Below are positions 1 to 5,040 of a stretch of DNA of 5,040 nucleotides, piece after piece. The notes under the pieces are model-generated. The model had not been told where the DNA came from. It saw only the letters and a program-made list of their open reading frames with translations, and searched no databases. The translations under genes and the position numbers were made by a program. Positions within the stretch are counted from its first letter, which is position 1; each line of letters starts with the position of its first letter. This stretch comes from Deltaproteobacteria bacterium (GTDB lineage: Bacteria > Myxococcota > Myxococcia > Myxococcales > 40CM-4-68-19), in contig JAFEBC010000407.1 in the NCBI GenBank assembly GCA_018266095.1, positions 1-5,040 on the forward strand, in the 5' to 3' direction.

Positions 1-991
1 CGACGAACACGCTGCGATCGTAGAAGGGCTGAAGCGTCACGCCGGCCGGGAGCGTCTTCTGCACCTCCGCGATGCGCGCCTTGATCGCTTGCGTCACCGT
101 GCGGCTGTTCTCGCCGAGCAGCATGAGCGCCACGCCCACCACCACCTCGCCCTTGCCGTCCATGGTGGCCGCGCCGCGCCGCAGTCGAGGTGCGAACTGC
201 ACGGTGCCGAGCGAGCCGACCAGAATGGGCGCGCCCGAGGGCGTCGAGGCCACCACCACGCTGCGCACGTCGTCGAGGTTCGTGATCAGGCCCTCGGAGC
301 GGATGAGGACGGCCTCGCGGTTGTGCTCGATGTAGCCGCCGCCCGCGTTGGCGTTGCTGCGCGAGAGCGCGTCGATGACGTCGGCGAGGCCGAGGTGCAC
401 GGCCGCGAGCTTGTGCGGGTCGAGCTTGACCTCGTACTGCTTGTCCTGGCCGCCGAAGCTGTTGAGCTCGATGACGCCCGGGACCATCCGGAGCTGCGGG
501 ATCACCGTCCAGTCGAGGAGCGTCTCCAGCTCCATCAGCGAGCGGCCCTCGCCCTGCAGCGTGAACTGGAAGATCTCGCCGAGCGCGCTGGAGATGGGGC
601 CGAGCTCGGGGCGGCCGTAGCGCGCGGGGATGGCGTCGGCCACCTCGCGCAGACGCTCGGACACTTGCTGGCGCGCGAAGTAGAGGTCAGTGCCGTCGTG
701 GAAGACCGCGGTCACGACAGAGAGGCCGTAGCGCGAGATGGAGCGCAGCTCGGCGAGGCCTGGCGTGCCGCCGAGGCCGCGCTCGACGGGGAAGGTCACG
801 TACTGCTCGACCTCCAGCGGCGAGAGGGCGGGCGCGCTGGTGATGATCTGCACCTGCACGTTGGTGACGTCGGGCACGGCGTCGACGGGCAGGCGGGCCG
901 CGGCGACGCCACCGATGACGATGAGCAGGAGCGTGCCGGCGAGGACCAGCAGGCGATTCGCGAGGCTCGCGCGGACGAGGGCGGTGAGCAT
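1..991 (-). CDS. czcA: Heavy-metal efflux RND pump, CzcA-type (N-terminal part, cut by left edge)
   Basis: This is the inner-membrane proton/cation antiporter subunit of a tripartite RND pump that exports divalent or monovalent metal ions through an adaptor and outer-membrane channel. I translated it from the ATG at 989-991; 330 codons are present and the frame stays open to the edge (full members are about 1000-1070 aa). Residues about 13-32 form the first membrane helix (LLVLAGTLLLIVIGG). Next comes the family signature LPVDAVPDVTNVQVQ (34-48) with TSAPALSPLEVEQ, then the porter domain with SRYGLSVVT, DGTDLYFARQ, GPISSALGEI, NANAGGGYIE and GENSRTV. The last visible residues, PAGVTLQPFYDRS, precede TM2. 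These motifs match CzcA/CnrA/NccA more than CusA. Metal specificity cannot be read because the TM4 residues and the later porter half are outside the window. The start is supported by a GAGGA at 1001-1005, inside the adaptor gene's end, which implies coupling. Confidence 0.95.
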   Translation of the reverse strand, partial: MLTALVRASLANRLLVLAGTLLLIVIGGVAAARLPVDAVPDVTNVQVQIITSAPALSPLEVEQYVTFPVERGLGGTPGLAELRSISRYGLSVVTAVFHDGTDLYFARQQVSERLREVADAIPARYGRPELGPISSALGEIFQFTLQGEGRSLMELETLLDWTVIPQLRMVPGVIELNSFGGQDKQYEVKLDPHKLAAVHLGLADVIDALSRSNANAGGGYIEHNREAVLIRSEGLITNLDDVRSVVVASTPSGAPILVGSLGTVQFAPRLRRGAATMDGKGEVVVGVALMLLGENSRTVTQAIKARIAEVQKTLPAGVTLQPFYDRSVFV

Positions 992-993
992 GG

Positions 994-2205
994 CTACTCG
1001 TCCTCTGCCATCGTGCCCTTGAGCACGGCCGACTTGAGCGTGTGCACGCCGGACACCACGACCGCTTCGCCTTCGTCGAGGCCGGTGAGGATGGTGACCT
1101 CGCCGCCCGCGGACGCACCGAGGCGCACGTCGTGGACCTGGTAGTCGCCGTCGGGCTGCTGGACGAAGACGGCCTTGGTGTCGCCCAGCTCCGCGATGGC
1201 GGCGAGCGGGACGACGAGCGCGGGAGGCCCGGCTTCGGCGCGCACGGACACGCGGGCGACACCGAAGAGGCCCAGGCGCAGCGGGAGCTTCGACTCCTGC
1301 AGCGTCAGGCGCGCGGTCACCGTGCGCGATTGCGGGTCGACCTGGCCGGAGATTCGGGTGATCTTCGCGTTCAGGACGCGGCCTGGGTAGCCGTTGAGCC
1401 GCAGCTCCGCGGGCGCGCCCTCCTCGACGCGCGCGAGGTCCTTCTCGAAGAGCTCCGCCTGGAACCACACGCGCGAGAGATCGGTGACGGTGGCCAACGT
1501 GCGCGAGGGCTCGACCATCTGACCGCGGACGGCGTCGAGCTGCACGACGGTGCCTGCGACCGGCGAGGTGAGCGTCAGCAGCGAGGGATCCGCGCCCGAC
1601 TCTGGCGAGGCGCCCAGGCCGCGCAACGAGCGCACGACGATGACTCGCTCAGCCTCTTGCGCGCTGGCCTCTGAGCCGGCCGCGAGCGCCTCCTGCTCTG
1701 ACGTGAGCTGCAGCTGCAACAGTTCGCGCAGGCGGTCTGCGTTCCGCCGCGTCGCAGTGGCCCGCGCGGTCGCCGCCGCGAGCTCACCGCGCAGCTTCCC
1801 CACCTCGGGTGACGACAGCTCGGCGATGGCCTGCCCGGCGCTCACGCGGTCGCCTTCGCGCACGAGCACGCGGATGAGCCGCCCGCTGGTCCGCGCGCCC
1901 ACGAGCGCCGTCGCGTCTGGGTTGGCGACGAGCTGACCGTTCAGATCCACGGTGACCGGCAGCGTGCGCCGCCTCACGGCTTCGGCGCGCACCCCTGCGT
2001 CGCGCGTGACCTCCGCCGTCAGCCGCACCAGCTTCGGCAGCCCCTCATGCGCGCGCTCATCCGCGTGGGTGAGCTGCGTCGACGCGCCCGGCGTGGCCTC
2101 CGCCGGCTCGAGGGGTTTCTTGCATCCGCTGACAGCCAGCACGAGCAGCATCGATGAGCAAACAGACAACGGCAGGGCCGCACAGGCCCCGAACAGGATT
2201 CGCAC
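994..2205 (-). CDS. czcB: RND efflux periplasmic adaptor lipoprotein (CzcB/CusB, HlyD family)
   Basis: Membrane-fusion protein of 403 aa that bridges the RND pump and an outer-membrane channel in the periplasm. A signal peptide ends in a lipobox (LAVSGC, Cys28 then KK), so it is probably lipid-anchored. Domains in order: beta-barrel/lipoyl first half at about 85-135 (GARTSGRLIRVLVREGDRV), Ala/Glu/Arg-rich coiled-coil hairpin at about 136-197, second lipoyl half at about 210-240 (SPVAGTVVQLDAVRGQMV), beta-barrel at about 245-322 (VWFQAELFEKDLARV, SGQVDPQSRTVTARL), and a membrane-proximal domain to the end (VVPLAAIAEL, TGLDEGEAVVVSG). Length fits CnrB/CusB-sized adaptors (about 400 aa). There is no Met cluster like that of Cu(I)-binding CusB and no His-rich tail, so the metal is undefined. 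The start is GTG, with a strong GAGGAG six bases upstream. The TAG stop lies 2 bp before the pump ATG, showing an operon. Confidence 0.93.
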   Translation of the reverse strand: MRILFGACAALPLSVCSSMLLVLAVSGCKKPLEPAEATPGASTQLTHADERAHEGLPKLVRLTAEVTRDAGVRAEAVRRRTLPVTVDLNGQLVANPDATALVGARTSGRLIRVLVREGDRVSAGQAIAELSSPEVGKLRGELAAATARATATRRNADRLRELLQLQLTSEQEALAAGSEASAQEAERVIVVRSLRGLGASPESGADPSLLTLTSPVAGTVVQLDAVRGQMVEPSRTLATVTDLSRVWFQAELFEKDLARVEEGAPAELRLNGYPGRVLNAKITRISGQVDPQSRTVTARLTLQESKLPLRLGLFGVARVSVRAEAGPPALVVPLAAIAELGDTKAVFVQQPDGDYQVHDVRLGASAGGEVTILTGLDEGEAVVVSGVHTLKSAVLKGTMAEDE

Positions 2206-2211
2206 GGCGCA

Positions 2212-2217
2212 CTCCTC
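2212..2217 (-). promoter_or_regulatory. Ribosome binding site of the adaptor gene (decides a GTG start)
   Basis: On the minus strand GAGGAG lies six bases before the GTG at 2203-2205. This strong site justifies the GTG start, which puts a complete lipoprotein signal peptide at the N-terminus; the internal Met19 would remove most of it. Confidence 0.8.
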
Positions 2218-2234
2218 GCTGAAGTGATCTGGAT

Positions 2235-2250
2235 GGCGGACGGATCCGCC
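2235..2250 (-). other. Small GC-rich hairpin between the Cys-rich gene and the adaptor gene
   Basis: The arms GGCGGA and TCCGCC pair perfectly over 6 bp around a 4-nt loop, in the 62-bp gap between the two minus-strand genes. No T-run follows, so it is not a typical intrinsic terminator. It might be an mRNA processing or stability element within the operon, or chance in GC-rich DNA. Confidence 0.25.
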
Positions 2251-2267
2251 GAGGTCTCAGAGCGGCT

Positions 2268-2570
2268 TCAGGCGAGCGGAGGCGGGATGGCGGGTGCGGG
2301 CGCGCCCAGGCCGGACGGCTCGGCGGGCGCGGTGTGGCGCGTGGGCAGCGCGTCGATCAGCACGGGCGAGAGGCCCGGCAGCGCGGCGGCTTCGATGATG
2401 GGCAGACGGCAAGGGCACGACGTGCACGGCGCGGAGTCTTGCTGGCGCTCGCTGGAGCAGGGCCCGCCCGCGTCGCTCACCGCGCCCGAGTCGTCGCCGC
2501 ACACCACCGCGTTGTCCTCGACCGAGGACCACGCGATGAACACGGCGAGCAGCACGGACACGATGCGCAC
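2268..2570 (-). CDS. Small secreted Cys-rich protein, first gene of the metal efflux operon
   Basis: A 100-aa product starting at GTG 2568-2570. The N-terminus has a short hydrophobic export segment (RIVSVLLAVFIAWSS, 2-16). The mature part has five cysteines (24, 38, 49, 52, 54), three of them in CTSCPC (49-54), followed by a hydrophobic stretch IIEAAALPGLSPVLI and a Pro/Ala-rich tail. I do not recognise a named family. Position and design (small, exported, Cys-rich, directly ahead of RND metal-efflux genes) recall CzcI-type accessory proteins of czc operons, which are proposed regulatory or metal-binding periplasmic proteins; that link is analogy, not visible homology. The frame stays open upstream to 2741, but the extra residues would sit before the hydrophobic segment and overlap the promoter, so I reject the longer form. 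There is no Shine-Dalgarno at this start; GTG at 2559-2561 is an alternative. The adaptor gene follows after 62 bp. Confidence 0.6.
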   Translation of the reverse strand: MRIVSVLLAVFIAWSSVEDNAVVCGDDSGAVSDAGGPCSSERQQDSAPCTSCPCRLPIIEAAALPGLSPVLIDALPTRHTAPAEPSGLGAPAPAIPPPLA

Positions 2571-2576
2571 CCGACG

Positions 2577-2605
2577 TGAATAGTTGCGACCTTCGTCGGT
2601 GTCAA
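2577..2605 (-). promoter_or_regulatory. Sigma70-type promoter of the metal efflux operon
   Basis: Minus strand: a perfect -35 box TTGACA (2600-2605), a 17-bp spacer, and the -10 box TATTCA (2577-2582). The -10 matches the consensus only at its first three bases. The expected transcription start, seven bases past the -10, is position 2570, the G of the proposed GTG start codon. It would drive the small gene, adaptor and pump together. Confidence 0.6.
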
Positions 2606-2607
2606 CG

Positions 2608-2629
2608 CGCGATCGCGTCTGCGGCGATC
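2608..2629. promoter_or_regulatory. Palindromes just upstream of the efflux promoter (operator candidate)
   Basis: CGCGATCGCG at 2608-2617 is a perfect 10-bp palindrome two bases upstream of the -35 box of the efflux promoter. It overlaps a second dyad, GATCGC (2611-2616) with GCGATC (2624-2629), separated by 7 bp. The symmetry and position fit a regulator site, but the sequence matches no metal-regulator operator I can name. CG-rich palindromes are also common by chance in such genomes. Confidence 0.3.
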
Positions 2630-2666
2630 TGGCGCCCCTCGAACACTGCGCGCCGCCGCGCCTGGC

Positions 2667-2696
2667 TTGACTTGCCGGCCCCGCGCGCACTATCCA
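2667..2696 (+). promoter_or_regulatory. Candidate rightward promoter for the cystathionine gamma-synthase gene
   Basis: TTGACT at 2667-2672 matches five of six -35 bases. After an 18-bp spacer comes TATCCA (2691-2696), a weak -10. Transcription would begin near 2703 and give a leader of about 178 nt holding the dyad at 2742-2775 and the folded segment at 2778-2880. A competing -10 candidate is TACAAA at 2758-2763, which lacks a good -35 but would start the message near 2770, immediately before the folded segment. Confidence 0.4.
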
Positions 2697-2741
2697 TTCC
2701 TCGTTCGCAGCGCACCGCGAGCAGCGCGCACTTTCGCCCAC

Positions 2742-2775
2742 CTTGGGTGACGCGCTCTACAAATATCACCCTAAG
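2742..2775 (+). repeat. Interrupted inverted repeat over an AT-rich -10-like element
   Basis: The left arm CTTGGGTGA (2742-2750) pairs with TCACCCTAAG (2766-2775). That gives nine pairs with one bulged base (2772) and a 15-nt centre. The centre contains TACAAATA, one of the few AT-rich stretches in this GC-rich region. As DNA it could be a repressor operator over a -10 box; as RNA it would be a hairpin at the front of the leader. Confidence 0.4.
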
Positions 2776-2777
2776 CC

Positions 2778-2880
2778 GATGGGAACCGTTCGCACCCTCC
2801 AATGGTGGAGGGTCTCTCCGCGAGCGGTTTCGGACCGCGAGGTCCAGGCTGACAACGGTGGGCGTGAGGATTGGCCCATC
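2778..2880 (+). promoter_or_regulatory. Potentially structured 5' leader of the cystathionine gamma-synthase gene
   Basis: Nested complementarity spans the whole segment. P1 is GATGGG (2778-2783) with CCCATC (2875-2880), ending at the base before the ATG. P2 is ACCGTT (2785-2790) with AACGGT (2854-2859). P3 is ACCCTCCA (2794-2801) with TGGAGGGT (2806-2813) around a 4-nt loop. P4 is GGACC (2832-2836) with GGTCC (2841-2845), capped by the GNRA-type loop GCGA. A competing hairpin, GCGGT (2824-2828) with ACCGC (2834-2838), shares bases with P4, so two folds are possible. The Shine-Dalgarno GAGGA (2866-2870) lies between the 3' strands of P2 and P1. I could not match it to SAM-I, SAM-II, SAM-IV, SAH or T-box consensus by eye. 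No folding energy was computed. Confidence 0.4.
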
Positions 2881-4125
2881 ATGCCGACGCACTCTCGCCC
2901 GCTCTCTCCCCGCATTCAGTCCCACTCGCTCGCGACCAGCACGCAGTCCGTGCATGGCAACGAGCCGCGCAAGAAGGCGCACGACGCGGTCACCACGCCG
3001 ATCGTGTGCAGCTCGACGTACGTCTTCGACGACACCGCGACGCTCACGCGCTACTTCGAAGGCGACCTCGAGCGCGAGGAGTACGGGCGCTACGGCAACC
3101 CGACCGTGCGCGCGGCCGAGCAGAAGATCGCGGCGCTCGATGCGGCAGAGGACGCGGCGCTCTTCGCGAGCGGGATGGCGGCGGTGACCACGGCGATCCT
3201 GGCGTTGGTGAAGGCCGGCGACCACATCGTGATGACGAGCGACTGCTACCGGCGCACACGGCAGTTCGTGAACGCGTTCCTCGGGCGCTTCTTCATCGAG
3301 GCCACGCTGGTGCCGCCGGGGCAGCCCGAGCTCGTGGCGCGCGCGATCAAGCATGGGAAGACGCGGCTCATCATCGCCGAGTCGCCGACCAATCCTTACC
3401 TGCGCATCGCGGACATCCCCACGCTCGCGGCCATCAAGCGCGGGGCCGAGCGCTGCAACCTGCTCATCGACGCGACGTTCGCGACGCCCGTGAACCAGCG
3501 GCCGCTCGCGCTGGGCGCAGACCTCGTGCTGCACTCGTGCACGAAGTACCACGCGGGTCACAACGACGTGCTCGCGGGCGCCATCTGCGGCAACGCGGGC
3601 CTCGTGTCGCTGGTGCGCGATCTGCGCGGCGTGCTCGGCGGCGTGCTCGATCCGCACGCGGCGTTCCTGGTGTCGCGCGGGATCAAGACACTCAACCTGC
3701 GCGTCGAGCGGCAGAACACAAGCTCGCAGCGCATCGCCGAGTTCCTCGAGGCGCACCCGAACGTGCGGCAGGTGTTCTATCCGGGGCTCGCGAGCCATCC
3801 GGACCACGCGCTGGCCCAGGCGCAGATGAACGGCTTTGGCGGCGTGGTGAGCTTCCGCGTGCACGGCGGTGCGCAGGAGGCCGCGCGCGTGGTCGACGCG
3901 TGCAAGCTGGCGACGATCGCGCCCTCGCTGGGCGGCGTGGAGACGCTCATCGAGCAGCCGGCGCTGATGAGCTACTTCGAGCTGACCACGGAGGAGCGCG
4001 AGGCGATCGGCATCTATGACGATCTCATCCGGCTCGCTGTCGGGATCGAGGACGTCGAGGACATCCTCGCGGACCTCGCGCAGGCCTTCGAAGTGGCCTA
4101 CGCGGACGTCTCGCACGCGGCGTGA
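2881..4125 (+). CDS. metB: Cystathionine gamma-synthase-type PLP enzyme (Cys/Met metabolism family)
   Basis: A 414-aa fold-type I PLP enzyme, probably joining an activated homoserine with cysteine to make cystathionine in methionine synthesis (cytosolic). Visible motifs: YGRYGNPT (68-75, phosphate and substrate contacts from the partner subunit), SGMAA (97-101, phosphate loop), Tyr123 in DCYRRTR (ring stacking), ESPTNPYLR, Asp197 in IDATFATP (pairs with PLP N1), Lys222 in SCTKYHAGHNDV (Schiff base), and SLGGVETL with QPALMSY near the C-terminus. The motifs DCYRRTR, SPTNPYLR, FATPVNQRPLALGADLVLHS and FGGVVSF resemble, from memory, plant CGS more than E. coli MetB, so the substrate might be O-phospho-, O-acetyl- or O-succinylhomoserine. 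Cystathionine gamma-lyase or a sulfhydrylase is possible. The ATG at 2881 has GAGGA ten bases upstream. The frame is open back to 2743, but the extra residues resemble no family N-terminus. Confidence 0.9.
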   Translation: MPTHSRPLSPRIQSHSLATSTQSVHGNEPRKKAHDAVTTPIVCSSTYVFDDTATLTRYFEGDLEREEYGRYGNPTVRAAEQKIAALDAAEDAALFASGMAAVTTAILALVKAGDHIVMTSDCYRRTRQFVNAFLGRFFIEATLVPPGQPELVARAIKHGKTRLIIAESPTNPYLRIADIPTLAAIKRGAERCNLLIDATFATPVNQRPLALGADLVLHSCTKYHAGHNDVLAGAICGNAGLVSLVRDLRGVLGGVLDPHAAFLVSRGIKTLNLRVERQNTSSQRIAEFLEAHPNVRQVFYPGLASHPDHALAQAQMNGFGGVVSFRVHGGAQEAARVVDACKLATIAPSLGGVETLIEQPALMSYFELTTEEREAIGIYDDLIRLAVGIEDVEDILADLAQAFEVAYADVSHAA

Positions 4126-4248
4126 GAGGCCAGTGCGCGGAGGATCCAGGAGAGGGTGACCGTTGACCGTGAATCGATCGAGCGACCACGTCATCTCCTC
4201 TCCGGCCAGCCGCATTCCTCGTTCCCACGCCAAAGGACTGTCAGCGCC
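4126..4248 (+). other. Intergenic gap between CGS and PYP-like genes
   Basis: A 123-bp gap with no convincing intrinsic terminator. It holds a tandem TGACCG motif (about 4157-4169), an 8-bp palindrome TCGATCGA (4174-4181), and a 7-bp inverted pair, GGAGAGG (4149-4155) with CCTCTCC (4197-4203), around a 41-nt spacer. TTGACC at 4163-4168 could be a -35, but no good -10 lies at the right distance. The ribosome site of the next gene is AAAGGA at 4232-4237, 11 bases before its ATG. Confidence 0.35.
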
Positions 4249-5040
4249 ATGTCAGCTCCTCCAATCGACCTGCAGGGACCAGACGCAGCCCCAGCGGAAG
4301 AGGTCCTGCGCACCTTCGATCCGATCCGGGCCGATGACGCGAGCGACGAAGAGCTGGATCGCCTGCGCTACGGTGTCATCCTCCTCGATGGGGCGGGTAC
4401 GATCCTGCGCTACAACCTCGCGGAGGCGCGGCTCGCCCGGCTCGACCGCGCGCAGGTGCTGGGCAAGAAGTTCTTCGGGCAGATCGCGCCCTGCACCGCC
4501 ACGCCCGAGTTCCAGGGCCGGGTCGCTGCCTTCCTGGCCGATCTGCAGGGGCCGCCGTCGAGCCGGTTCAGCTACGTCTTTGATTTCCGATTCGGCGCGC
4601 AGGACGTCGACGTGGAGGTGGTGCGGGCGGCGCGGCCCGACCGGGTCTACCTGTTGATCAATCGCCGCAAGTTCGGCGGCGTTCGCACGGACGCGCGACC
4701 TCCGGCCATCCGCCAGGAGGAGCTGGCGCCGGGCGAGCGGGAGCTCGGCGTGATCCGCGACGCGAACCAGCGCCGCGAGCTGCATCTGCCGCCGCAGCTC
4801 TTCACGGCTCTGCGCCACACCTGGGATCGCGTCGCCCCCAAGGGCCAGGCGCTCTTCTCCCAGGAGTGGGGAACCAAGTGGGGCCGGCTCGCGGTGGTCG
4901 ATCTCGAGGTCGAGTCGCTGGAGGTCTCCGGCAAGTCGCTGCGCGAGCTGCCGATGCGCGACGCGCTGACGCGGCTGCAGGGCCTGGTGCGGCGCCAGGG
5001 CTGGGGCCGGCTCGACGCGGACTTCACCTTCGCGCGACGC
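4249..5040 (+). CDS. Photoactive yellow protein (PYP)-like PAS sensor with extra C-terminal domain, cut by right edge
   Basis: 264 residues are present from the ATG at 4249, open to the edge. Residues about 41-141 are a PAS domain of the PYP family: YGVILLDGAGTILRYN, then AQVLGKKFFGQIAPC with TPEFQGR, and SYVFDFRF before a final strand VYLLINRR. Ungapped alignment by eye with Halorhodospira PYP puts Tyr55, Glu59 and Cys82 at Y42, E46 and C69. These bind p-coumaric acid (Cys thioester) and hold its phenolate. T50 and R52 are replaced by Ala63 and Leu65, and M100 probably by Phe115. An N-terminal 40-aa acidic stretch precedes the domain. Residues about 163-264 form a second domain (LHLPPQLFTALRHTWDRV, EWGTKWGRLAV, LVRRQGWGRLDADF). 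Its helical start and GWGR end weakly recall V4R-type ligand domains; this is uncertain. No His kinase or GGDEF motif is visible. Probably a cytosolic light or small-molecule sensor whose output lies in or beyond the C-terminal part. Confidence 0.85.
   Translation, partial: MSAPPIDLQGPDAAPAEEVLRTFDPIRADDASDEELDRLRYGVILLDGAGTILRYNLAEARLARLDRAQVLGKKFFGQIAPCTATPEFQGRVAAFLADLQGPPSSRFSYVFDFRFGAQDVDVEVVRAARPDRVYLLINRRKFGGVRTDARPPAIRQEELAPGERELGVIRDANQRRELHLPPQLFTALRHTWDRVAPKGQALFSQEWGTKWGRLAVVDLEVESLEVSGKSLRELPMRDALTRLQGLVRRQGWGRLDADFTFARR

Noticed and set aside
89..1144. Plus-strand 351-codon open frame opposite the pump gene
   Set aside because: Its His/Arg/Ala-rich translation has no family features; the minus strand encodes clear CzcA and CzcB motifs over the same bases.
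2224..2583. Plus-strand open frame of 119 codons opposite the small Cys-rich gene
   Set aside because: There is no ribosome site and no recognisable features, and it runs antisense through the better-supported exported protein.
2800..2845. T-box-like features (TGGA, ACCGCG, GTCC)
   Set aside because: The contiguous TGGNACCGCG core is interrupted, and no specifier loop or Stem I could be found.
2779..2880. In-frame N-terminal extension from ATG 2779, or a Trp attenuator leader peptide (two adjacent Trp codons at 2803-2808)
   Set aside because: There is no good ribosome site before 2779. The Trp codons arise from the P3 hairpin sequence, there is no stop codon before the main gene, and the downstream gene is not tryptophan-related.
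2743..2880. SAM-I, SAM-II, SAM-IV or SAH riboswitch
   Set aside because: None of the conserved core strings I know for these classes is present; only the gene context fits.
4149..4203. GGAGAGG/CCTCTCC inverted pair as a terminator
   Set aside because: The 41-nt loop and absence of a T-run do not fit an intrinsic terminator.
2602..4233. Long minus-strand open frame of 543 codons opposite the CGS gene
   Set aside because: It is an antisense shadow caused by high GC content. The product is Arg/His-rich low-complexity sequence with no motif, while the plus strand carries a complete motif-rich PLP enzyme.

Overview
The window is very GC-rich, with strong G/C bias at third codon positions and tightly packed genes. 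Together with the gene types this suggests a high-GC proteobacterium or myxobacterium (Myxococcota-like). That placement is inference; no rRNA or marker gene is present.

Left half (1-2570, minus strand): a heavy-metal efflux operon. Reading leftward from position 2570 it holds a small secreted Cys-rich protein with a CxxCxC cluster, a lipoprotein-type RND periplasmic adaptor (CzcB/CusB family), and the first 330 residues of the inner-membrane RND pump (CzcA type), which runs off the left edge. Adaptor and pump are 2 bp apart, so they are probably translationally coupled. A promoter with a perfect TTGACA box and 17-bp spacer lies before the small gene, and its predicted start point falls on that gene's GTG, suggesting a leaderless message.

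Centre (2571-2880): a divergent regulatory region. It holds the efflux promoter, nested palindromes, a candidate rightward promoter, a 34-bp interrupted dyad over an AT-rich -10-like element, and a roughly 100-nt segment that can fold into nested stems ending exactly at the next start codon.

Right half (plus strand): first a complete PLP-dependent cystathionine gamma-synthase-type enzyme (2881-4125) whose sequence resembles, from memory, the plant CGS branch more than E. coli MetB. After a 123-bp gap comes a gene truncated by the right edge (4249-5040). It encodes a PAS domain of the photoactive yellow protein (PYP) family. The chromophore cysteine and the Tyr/Glu pair are kept, but the positions of PYP T50 and R52 are changed. 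An additional C-terminal domain with an uncertain V4R-like resemblance follows. The metal efflux, methionine/cysteine and light-sensor genes look like independent transcription units.

The most noteworthy items are the PYP-fusion photoreceptor candidate and the structured leader in front of the CGS gene.
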